Origin: Paracoccus binzhouensis
Lineage (GTDB): Bacteria; Pseudomonadota; Alphaproteobacteria; Rhodobacterales; Rhodobacteraceae
DNA length: 64,000 nucleotides
Assembly: GCF_016446475.1 (NCBI RefSeq)
Contig: NZ_JAEHFP010000003.1
Location: 1 to 64,000, forward strand
Direction of reading: 5' to 3'
The position numbers were made by a program, and so were the translations under genes. Positions 53,228 to 64,000 of this stretch are shown piece by piece. The notes beneath the pieces are model-generated. The model worked only from the letters and a program-made list of their open reading frames with translations, made no database searches and was not told the origin of the DNA. The stretch's first letter is position 1. Every line of letters starts with the position of its first letter.

Positions 53228-54100
53228 ATGAGCAAGAAACATCCGATCATCTCCGTCACCGGCTCGTCGGGGGCCGGCACCACCACGATCAAGAACACCT
53301 TCGACCAGATCTTCCGCCGCGAGAGCATCACCGCCGTCAGCATCGAGGGCGATGCCTTCCATCGCTACGACCGCGCCGCGATGAAGGCCGAGCTGGCCCG
53401 GCGGACCGAGGCCGGCGACCACACCTTCAGCCATTTCAGCATCGAGGCCAACGAACTGGCCAAGCTGGAACAGGTGTTCCGCAGCTATGGCGAGACCGGC
53501 ACCGGCATGACCCGGCACTATGTCCACGACGAGCGCGAGGCGGAACGCTACGGCGCCCTGCCCGGCCATTTCACCGAATGGGCCGAATTCGAGCCGGGCT
53601 CGGACCTGCTGTTCTACGAGGGGCTGCATGGCGCGGTCAGGACCGACGGCATCGACATTGCCGGCCAGGCCGACCTGAAGATCGGCGTGGTGCCGGTCAT
53701 CAATCTGGAATGGATCCAGAAGATCCACCGCGACAAGGCCAGCCGCGGCTATTCGACCGAGGCCGTGACCGACGTGATCCTGCGCCGGATGCATGCCTAT
53801 GTGCATGTGATCTGCCCGCAATTCACCCAGACCGACATCAATTTCCAGCGCGTGCCGGTGGTCGATACCTCGAACCCGTTCATCGCCCGCTGGATCCCGA
53901 CCCCGGACGAAAGCCTGGTCGTCATCCGCTTCAGGAACCCGCGCGGCATCGACTTCCCCTACCTGACCTCGATGATCCAGGGCTCGTGGATGAGCCGCGC
54001 CAATTCAATCGTCATTCCGGGGCCCAGGATGGACCTCGCCATGCAGCTGATCTTCACGCCGATGGTCACGCGCATGGTCAGCGAATCGAAACGCGCCTGA
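53228..54100 (+). CDS. cbbP: Phosphoribulokinase CbbP
   Basis: Makes ribulose 1,5-bisphosphate, the RuBisCO substrate, from ribulose 5-phosphate and ATP. The 290-residue length and sequence are of the octameric proteobacterial type: P-loop [17 protein letters not shown] (residues 9-25), catalytic acid region [26 protein letters not shown], and [11 protein letters not shown] with the Walker B acid. It follows cbbF by 21 bases and precedes cbbT by 13. Confidence 0.96.
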   Translation: MSKKHPIISVTGSSGAGTTTIKNTFDQIFRRESITAVSIEGDAFHRYDRAAMKAELARRTEAGDHTFSHFSIEANELAKLEQVFRSYGETGTGMTRHYVHDEREAERYGALPGHFTEWAEFEPGSDLLFYEGLHGAVRTDGIDIAGQADLKIGVVPVINLEWIQKIHRDKASRGYSTEAVTDVILRRMHAYVHVICPQFTQTDINFQRVPVVDTSNPFIARWIPTPDESLVVIRFRNPRGIDFPYLTSMIQGSWMSRANSIVIPGPRMDLAMQLIFTPMVTRMVSESKRA

Positions 54101-54113
54101 ACAGGAGGAGAGG

Positions 54114-58674
<4,561 letters not shown>

Positions 58675-58685
58675 GGGAGGATCAC

Positions 58686-59075
58686 ATGCGTATCACTCAG
58701 GGCTGTTTTTCCTTTCTGCCCGACCTCACGGACGAGCAGATCCGCGACCAGGTCGAATATATCCTGTCGAAGGACTGGGCGGTCGGGATCGAGTTCACCG
58801 ACGAGCCGCATCCCCGCAACACCTATTGGGAGATGTGGGGCAATCCGATGTTCGACCTCCGGGACGCCAAGGGCGTGATGATGGAGCTGGACGACTGCCG
58901 CAAGGCGCATGGCGACAGCTATATCCGCATCAACGCCTTCGACAGCACCCGGGGATGGGAGACGGTGATGATGTCCTTCATCGTCAACCGGCCCAAGTCG
59001 GAGCCGAGCTTCCGGACCTGGCGGATGGAGGCCGACGGCCGGCATATCCGCTATACGCATGAGCTCATCGGCTGA
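58686..59075 (+). CDS. cbbS: Ribulose-bisphosphate carboxylase small subunit, form I
   Basis: A 129-residue small subunit that caps the L8 core. It starts [27 protein letters not shown] and contains the conserved [27 protein letters not shown]. The C-terminal extension ([25 protein letters not shown]) forms the beta-hairpin typical of red-type small subunits. It lies 11 bases after cbbL with GGGAGGATC upstream. The hairpin repeat copy 4 follows before cbbX. Confidence 0.96.
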   Translation: MRITQGCFSFLPDLTDEQIRDQVEYILSKDWAVGIEFTDEPHPRNTYWEMWGNPMFDLRDAKGVMMELDDCRKAHGDSYIRINAFDSTRGWETVMMSFIVNRPKSEPSFRTWRMEADGRHIRYTHELIG

Positions 59076-59089
59076 TGGCACGGCCGCGA

Positions 59090-59142
59090 CCGGGGGCTGT
59101 CTGCCCCCGGACCCCCGAGAGTATTTGGAAAACGGAGAAAGC
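59090..59142 (+). repeat. GC-rich hairpin repeat, copy 4, leading into the cbbX ribosome binding site
   Basis: The stem CCGGGGG-CTGTCTG-CCCCCGG (59090-59110) is followed by ACCCCCGAGAGTATTTGG and then AAAACGGAGAAAGCCCG, whose GGAGAAAG is the ribosome binding site of cbbX (ATG at 59146). It is almost identical to copy 1. Placed after cbbS, it probably lowers cbbX expression relative to the very abundant RuBisCO subunits. Confidence 0.75.
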
Positions 59143-59145
59143 CCG

Positions 59146-60060
59146 ATGGATGGCGATGTGAGCGAGAAAACCGCCACGGTCGATCTGAAGGCCGAGTATG
59201 AATCCTCGGGCGTGCGCGAGATCCTGGACGAGCTGGACCGCGAACTGATCGGGCTGGCGCCGGTCAAGCAGAGGATCCGCGAGACCGCGGCGCTGCTGCT
59301 GGTGGACCGGGCGCGGCGCGAGCTGGGGCTGGCCTACGAGGTGCCGACCCTGCACATGAGCTTCACCGGCAATCCCGGCACCGGCAAGACGACGGTAGCC
59401 TTGAAGATGGCCGGGTTGCTGCACCGGCTGGGCTATGTGCGCAAGGGCCATCTGGTCAGCGTCACCCGCGACGACCTGGTCGGGCAATATATCGGCCATA
59501 CCGCTCCCAAGACCAAGGAGGTGCTGAAGAAGGCCATGGGGGGCGTGCTGTTCATCGACGAGGCCTATTACCTCTACAAGCCCGACAACGAGCGCGACTA
59601 TGGCCAGGAGGCCATCGAGATCCTGCTGCAGGTGATGGAGAACAACCGCGACGACCTGGTGGTGATCATGGCCGGCTATGCCGACCGGATGGACCGCTTT
59701 TTCTCGGCCAATCCGGGTTTCCGGTCGCGCATCGCCCATCACATCGAGTTTCCCGACTATACCGACGCGGAACTGGCGCGGATCTCGGCCTCGATGCTCG
59801 AGGGCCAGGGCTATGCCTTCGACGCCTCGGGTCGCGAGGCGATGGCGGACTATATCCGCCTGCGCCGCGAGCAGCCGCATTTCGCCAATGCGCGCTCGAT
59901 CCGCAACGCCCTGGACCGGGCCCGGCTGCGGCAGGCGAACCGGCTGTTTTCCGGCGACGCCCCGGTCGATGCGCAGGCGCTTTCCACCATCACCGGCGCC
60001 GATCTGCGGGCGAGCCGGGTGTTCTCGGGCGGGCTGGACGTCGACGGCCTGCGCGGCTGA
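59146..60060 (+). CDS. cbbX: Red-type RuBisCO activase CbbX
   Basis: An AAA+ ATPase of 304 residues that remodels inhibited RuBisCO by pulling the large-subunit C-terminus. Walker [10 protein letters not shown] (about 83-91), the pore loop around [18 protein letters not shown], Walker [14 protein letters not shown], sensor 1 [11 protein letters not shown] and the arginine finger region [17 protein letters not shown] are all present. The start at 59146 follows the repeat-borne ribosome binding site. It is the last recognisable gene of the cbb operon. Confidence 0.95.
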   Translation: MDGDVSEKTATVDLKAEYESSGVREILDELDRELIGLAPVKQRIRETAALLLVDRARRELGLAYEVPTLHMSFTGNPGTGKTTVALKMAGLLHRLGYVRKGHLVSVTRDDLVGQYIGHTAPKTKEVLKKAMGGVLFIDEAYYLYKPDNERDYGQEAIEILLQVMENNRDDLVVIMAGYADRMDRFFSANPGFRSRIAHHIEFPDYTDAELARISASMLEGQGYAFDASGREAMADYIRLRREQPHFANARSIRNALDRARLRQANRLFSGDAPVDAQALSTITGADLRASRVFSGGLDVDGLRG

Positions 60061-60123
60061 GGCGCTGGAGGCCCGCGCCGGAACCCGCTATGCCTGTCGG
60101 GCAGCGATGCGAGGGGGGCGCGG

Positions 60124-61242
60124 GTGGAACAGGTGGAATGCGTCGTCGCCGGGGCCGGGGTGGTCGGCCTGGCCATCGCCCGCGCCCTGGCGCTGCGCGG
60201 CATCGAGGTGCTGATCCTGGAAGCCGAGGCGGCCTTCGGCACCGCAACCTCGTCGCGCAATTCCGAGGTCATCCATGCCGGCATCCATTACCCGCCCGGC
60301 AGTCTGAAGGCCCGGCTGTGCCTGCGCGGCCGCGACCTGCTTTATGCCTATTGCGCGGAACATGCCGTGCCGCATCGGCGCTGCGGCAAGCTGATCGTCG
60401 CTACCACCCCCGACCAGCAGGCGATGCTGGAGACGATCCGCGACCGCGCCATGGCCGCCGGTGCCGGCGCGCTGCAGCTGATCCCGGGACGCGAGGCGAT
60501 GGCGATGGAGCCGGCGCTGTCCTGCCATGCGGCGCTGCATTCGCCGCTGACCGGCATCGTCGACAGCCATGCGCTGATGCTGTCGCTGCTGGGCGAGGCC
60601 GAGGCGCATGGCGCGGTGCTGAGCCCGAACAGCCCGGTCGCTGCGGTCGAGGCCGGGACCGGCCGCTTCGTGGTCGAGAGCCGCGATGCGGCCAGTGGCG
60701 CGCGCTACCGGCTGGGGGCGCGGCTGTTCGTGAATGCCGCGGGGCTGGCCGCATCGGAGGTGGCACGGGCCATCCGGGGCCTGGATCCGGCATCGGTGCC
60801 GCAGACGCGCTACGCGCGCGGCAGCTATTTCGGCCTGCCGGGCCGGGCGGCCTTCTCGCACCTGATCTATCCGGTTCCCGAACCCGGCGGGCTGGGCGTC
60901 CACCTGACGCTGGACCTGGCCGGGGCGATGCGCTTCGGGCCGGATGTCGAGTGGATCCCGGACATCGACTATCGGGTCAGCGCGGCCCGGCGCGCGCATT
61001 TCGAGGCCGAGATCCGCAAATACTGGCCCGCCCTGCCCCGCGACGCCCTGGCCGCCACCTATTGCGGCATCCGGCCCAAGCTGTCGGGGCCGGGCGAGCC
61101 GCCGGCGGATTTCCGCATCGACGGCCCTGCCTTTCACGGCATTCCGGGGCTGGTCAACCTGTTCGGCATCGAGAGCCCCGGCCTGACCGCCGCGCTGGCG
61201 ATCGCCGAGCATGTCGCGGCGCTTTGCACCGCCCCGGCCTGA
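60124..61242 (+). CDS. FAD-dependent oxidoreductase, L-2-hydroxyglutarate oxidase-like
   Basis: A 372-residue DAO-type flavoprotein starting with GTG at 60124. The FAD motif is [20 protein letters not shown] (residues 7-26), followed by [24 protein letters not shown], a signature of the L2HGDH/LhgO family. The C-terminal [10 protein letters not shown] and [18 protein letters not shown] also fit. It lies 63 bases after cbbX on the same strand and may be co-transcribed. L-2-hydroxyglutarate or another 2-hydroxy acid is the likely substrate. A link to glycolate or other Calvin cycle side products is speculative. Confidence 0.83.
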   Translation: MEQVECVVAGAGVVGLAIARALALRGIEVLILEAEAAFGTATSSRNSEVIHAGIHYPPGSLKARLCLRGRDLLYAYCAEHAVPHRRCGKLIVATTPDQQAMLETIRDRAMAAGAGALQLIPGREAMAMEPALSCHAALHSPLTGIVDSHALMLSLLGEAEAHGAVLSPNSPVAAVEAGTGRFVVESRDAASGARYRLGARLFVNAAGLAASEVARAIRGLDPASVPQTRYARGSYFGLPGRAAFSHLIYPVPEPGGLGVHLTLDLAGAMRFGPDVEWIPDIDYRVSAARRAHFEAEIRKYWPALPRDALAATYCGIRPKLSGPGEPPADFRIDGPAFHGIPGLVNLFGIESPGLTAALAIAEHVAALCTAPA

Positions 61243-61245
61243 TGC

Positions 61246-62550
61246 TCAGATCCCCAGCCGGTCGCGCAGCCCATACCACCAGGAGCCGATCACCGAATAG
61301 GGCACGCGCAGCATCCGCCCGCCCGGAAAGGGGATCCAGGGCACGGCGGCGAAGGTGTCGAAGCGCGTGCTGTCGCCGTGGATCGCCTCGGCCAGGATGC
61401 GGCCGAAGGTATGGCTGCCGGTGACGCCATGGCCCGAATAGCCATGGGCGAAATAGGTGTTTGCGCCGATCCGGCCCATCTGCGGCACCCGGCTGAAGGA
61501 CAGCGCGAAATTCCCCGACCAGGCATGGTCGATCCGCACCCCGCCAAGCTGCGGGAACACCTTGAGCATGTTGCGCCGCAGCTTGGCCTGGATGTCGCGG
61601 GGATCGGCGCCGCCATAGACCGTGCCGCCGCCGAACAGCAGCCGGTGATCCGCCGACATGCGGAAATAGTCGAGGATGTAGCGCACGTCCTCGACGCAGG
61701 CATCCGAGGGCATCAGGGCGCGGGCCCGCGCCTCGCCCAGCGGCTCGGTCGCCATGATCTGGGTCGAGACCGGCATCACCCGCCGTTCCAGCGCCGGCAC
61801 GACATGGCCCAGATAGGCATTGCCGCACAGCACCAGCACCCTGGCCCGGACCTCGCCCGTGGCGGTGCGCAGGCGGGGGGCCGCGGCCTCGTGATCGACC
61901 GAGATCGCAGGCGACATCTCGAAGATGGTGCCGCCCAGGCTTTCCAGCGCCGCGGCCTCGCCCAGGGCCAGGTTCAGCGGGTGCATGTGCCCGCCCTTGT
62001 GGTCGATCATGCCGCCGACATAGCGGTCGGTGACGACATGGTCCTGCATCCGGGCGGCGTCGAGCATCTCCTGGCTGTCGATGCCGTAGCTGCGCCAGAG
62101 CGTCCAGCGGGCCTCGAGCTCGCGCATATGCGCGCCGGTCAGCGCCGCAAAGACGTTGCCGGGCTTGAGGTCGCACCGGATGTCATAGGTCGCGACGCGC
62201 TCGCGGATGATGTCGCCGCCCTCCATGACCAGCCCGGCGACGAAGCGCGCCGTGTCCTGGCCGTAGCGCCGGGCGATGGTCTGCAGGCTGGCATTCAGCC
62301 CGTTGACGATCTGCCCGCCATTGCGTCCCGAGGCGCCCCAGCCGATGCGCGCGCCCTCGATGACCGTGACCTTGTAGCCCTTTTCGGCCAGGTGCAGGGC
62401 GGTCGAAAGCCCGGTATAGCCGGCGCCGAGGACGCAGATCTCGGTCTCGTGCAGCCCGGTCAGCGCGGGGCGCAGCGGCGCGGGATTGGCCGAGGCGGCG
62501 TAATAGCTGGCGGGATAGGCGCCGCTGCCGGCATAGGACGTCGCGGGCAT
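61246..62550 (-). CDS. puuB: Gamma-glutamylputrescine oxidase PuuB-like
   Basis: A 434-residue DAO-family flavoprotein. It starts MPATSYAGSGAYPASYYAASANP, typical of PuuB-like proteins (the SYYAASAN stretch). The FAD motif is EICVLGAGYTGLSTALHLAEKG (about 38-59), followed by GARIGWGASGRNGGQIVNG. The C-terminal GYSGHGVTGSHTFGRILAEAI completes the flavin site. It oxidises gamma-glutamylputrescine to the aldehyde in putrescine breakdown. The ATG at 62550 overlaps the puuA stop (TGATG). It is convergent with the LhgO-like gene. Confidence 0.86.
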   Translation of the reverse strand: MPATSYAGSGAYPASYYAASANPAPLRPALTGLHETEICVLGAGYTGLSTALHLAEKGYKVTVIEGARIGWGASGRNGGQIVNGLNASLQTIARRYGQDTARFVAGLVMEGGDIIRERVATYDIRCDLKPGNVFAALTGAHMRELEARWTLWRSYGIDSQEMLDAARMQDHVVTDRYVGGMIDHKGGHMHPLNLALGEAAALESLGGTIFEMSPAISVDHEAAAPRLRTATGEVRARVLVLCGNAYLGHVVPALERRVMPVSTQIMATEPLGEARARALMPSDACVEDVRYILDYFRMSADHRLLFGGGTVYGGADPRDIQAKLRRNMLKVFPQLGGVRIDHAWSGNFALSFSRVPQMGRIGANTYFAHGYSGHGVTGSHTFGRILAEAIHGDSTRFDTFAAVPWIPFPGGRMLRVPYSVIGSWWYGLRDRLGI

Positions 62551-63899
62551 CAGACGGCCTCGAGATAGGAGTGGTATTCGAATTCGGTGACGTGGCGGGT
62601 GAAGCGGCGCAACTCCTGCTGCTTGCATTGCACGAACATGCGCCGCAGCCGCTTGCTGAAGATGCGCTCGACCAGCGCCCCGCGCGAAAAGGCCTCGATG
62701 GCCGAGGCCCAGTCGGGCGGCAGCGAGTCGAGATCCAGCGAATAGGCGTCGCCGGTTATGGGCGGCGGCGGCTCCCACTGGTTCTCGATGCCGAGCAGCG
62801 CGCCGCCCAGGATCGAGGCCAGCACCAGATAGGGATTGGCGTCTGCGCCGGCCACGCGATGCTCGATCCGCCGCGCCCTGGGGCTGCCGCCGGGGATGCG
62901 GATGGCGGCGGTGCGGTTCTCATAGCCCCAAGCCACGGCCGAGGGCGCATGGGCACCGGGCAGCAGCCGGCGGAAGCTGTTTTCATGCGGCGCGAAGACC
63001 AGCGCGTTTTCCTGCATGGTGCGGATCAGCCCGGCAACGGCATGGCGCAGGATCCCGGTCCCCTCCTCGCCGCCATTGTCGAAGACGTTCCGGCCCTCGG
63101 CATCGTTGAGCGAGAAATGCACGTGCATCCCCGATCCGGCCCGCTCGCCATAGGGCTTGGCCATGAAGGTGGCGGCGAAGCCGTGCTTGCGGGCGATGCC
63201 GCGCACCAGCCGCTTGAACAGCACCGCGTCGTCGGCGGCCTCCAGCGGGTCGGCGACATGCAGCAGGTTGATCTCGAACTGCCCGGCGCCGTTTTCCGAG
63301 ATCGCCGCATCGGCCGGGATGCCCTGCGCGGCGCAGCAGTCATAGACCTCGTTCAGGAAGGCGTCGAAATGCTGCAACTCGTCCAGAGACAGCGCGCCGT
63401 CCGAATCCAGCCGCTTGCCGGTGATCGGGGAACGCGGCGGCTGCGGCACCGGCCCCGAGGGATCCACGACGTAGAATTCCAGCTCGGTCGCCACCACCGG
63501 GGTCAGGCCGCGCGCCTTGTAGCGCTCGACCACCGCGGCCAGCGCCCGGCGCGGGTCGCCCGGAAAGGGCGTGCCGTCTTCCTGCCGCATCCACAGCTGG
63601 GCGAAGGCGGCCGGCCGCGTGGTCCAGTCCACCGGGCTCAGCGGCCGGCCGGTGAATTCGCAGATGCCGTCCGCATCGCCGGTATCCCAGACCAGCTCGT
63701 TGCCCTCGATATCCTCGCCCCAGATATCCATGCCCAGCAGCGACAGCGGCATGCGCAGCGCGCCCGAGGTGATCTTGTCCAGCTGATCGACCGGCACGCG
63801 CTTGCCGCGCATCACGCCGTTCAGGTCGCAGATGCAGGCGAAGATCGTCTCGATCTCCGGCCGGTCGGCAAGCCAGGCCGTGGCATCCACGGTTGTCAT
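62550..63899 (-). CDS. puuA: Gamma-glutamylputrescine synthetase PuuA-like (glutamine synthetase family)
   Basis: A 449-residue glutamine synthetase-fold enzyme joining glutamate to putrescine (or another amine) with ATP. Seen are the N-terminal beta-grasp RPEIETIFACICDLNGVMRGKRVP, the metal-site motif GMHVHFSLND, and the catalytic loop GAHAPSAVAWGYENRTAAIRIPG with VAGADANPYLVLASILGG. The lack of the adenylylation loop of GlnA and the PuuB partner support PuuA. Other glutamylamide synthetases remain possible. The upstream gap carries TGTGAT repeats. Confidence 0.87.
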   Translation of the reverse strand: MTTVDATAWLADRPEIETIFACICDLNGVMRGKRVPVDQLDKITSGALRMPLSLLGMDIWGEDIEGNELVWDTGDADGICEFTGRPLSPVDWTTRPAAFAQLWMRQEDGTPFPGDPRRALAAVVERYKARGLTPVVATELEFYVVDPSGPVPQPPRSPITGKRLDSDGALSLDELQHFDAFLNEVYDCCAAQGIPADAAISENGAGQFEINLLHVADPLEAADDAVLFKRLVRGIARKHGFAATFMAKPYGERAGSGMHVHFSLNDAEGRNVFDNGGEEGTGILRHAVAGLIRTMQENALVFAPHENSFRRLLPGAHAPSAVAWGYENRTAAIRIPGGSPRARRIEHRVAGADANPYLVLASILGGALLGIENQWEPPPPITGDAYSLDLDSLPPDWASAIEAFSRGALVERIFSKRLRRMFVQCKQQELRRFTRHVTEFEYHSYLEAV

Positions 63900-63916
63900 G
63901 ATCGCGCTCCTTGAAG

Positions 63917-63958
63917 ATCACATACGAAATTTTGTGATAGCATTTCTTATGATGTGAT
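63917..63958. promoter_or_regulatory. TGTGAT repeats upstream of puuA
   Basis: ATCACA (63917-63922) and TGTGAT (63933-63938) form an inverted repeat with a ten-base spacer, and a further TGTGAT lies at 63953-63958. All are in the AT-rich 100 bases before puuA. They may be operator half-sites for a polyamine-responsive regulator encoded beyond the right edge (inference). Confidence 0.45.
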
Positions 63959-64000
63959 GGATTAATGCCTTGAGTCAAGTCGGCACCTGCGTCATTCTGG

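Overview
This 64 kb window is a GC-rich bacterial chromosome or chromid segment. I infer an alphaproteobacterium of the Rhodobacterales, Paracoccus-like: it has red-type (form IC) RuBisCO with cbbX in a cbbR / cbbFPTALSX arrangement, a pca operon with divergent pcaQ, tightly overlapping ATGA/TGATG gene junctions, and abundant LIV and Tct transporters. No insertion sequence, integrase, CRISPR array, rRNA or tRNA was seen. Apart from minCDE and nrdHIEF, this reads as an accessory metabolic region.

Layout. (1) 1-9794: phosphonate use. The C-P lyase genes phnG-H-I-J-K-L-N run leftwards and leave the window inside phnN. The regulator phnF is divergent, and the uptake genes phnC-D-E-E follow. (2) 10033-20819: a LIV-type ABC transporter beside a catabolic cluster: an AroE-like dehydrogenase, a Gfo/Idh/MocA oxidoreductase, an IclR regulator, an FAD dehydrogenase, a NIPSNAP protein and a TIM-barrel enzyme resembling 3-dehydroshikimate dehydratases. 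A LysR gene and a DUF1127-like small protein follow. (3) 22178-28590: a tripartite tricarboxylate transporter (tctCBA), an orphan periplasmic binding protein and a TctD/TctE-like two-component pair. (4) 28717-35182: a fumarylacetoacetase-family hydrolase, then pcaQ and pcaDCHG-(BKACE)-pcaB for protocatechuate ring cleavage. (5) 35270-42569: a second LIV transporter with a GMC alcohol dehydrogenase and a LysR regulator. (6) 42706-43800: a nucleotidyltransferase-fold gene whose promoter is bracketed by two identical inverted-repeat operators. (7) 43936-45790: minCDE. (8) 46055-50222: class Ib ribonucleotide reductase nrdHIEF behind a putative NrdR box pair and a cobalamin riboswitch; a stand-alone LigD-type polymerase gene follows. 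(9) 51187-60060: cbbR and the Calvin cycle operon cbbFPTALSX. (10) 60124-64000: an L-2-hydroxyglutarate-oxidase-like gene and the glutamylputrescine pair puuA-puuB.

How it fits together. The region equips the cell to scavenge phosphonates, aromatic and hydroaromatic acids, carboxylates and polyamines, and to fix CO2. The cluster at 14.7-20.8 kb could feed protocatechuate to the pca operon (inference). The beta-keto acid cleavage enzyme inside the pca operon could replace PcaIJ/PcaF, which are not seen here. The nrd operon appears to be repressed by B12, as expected for a backup to a B12-dependent reductase. Four copies of a GC-rich hairpin repeat lie between genes (33.8, 43.9, 49.2 and 59.1 kb); two of them run directly into the ribosome binding sites of nrdF and cbbX.
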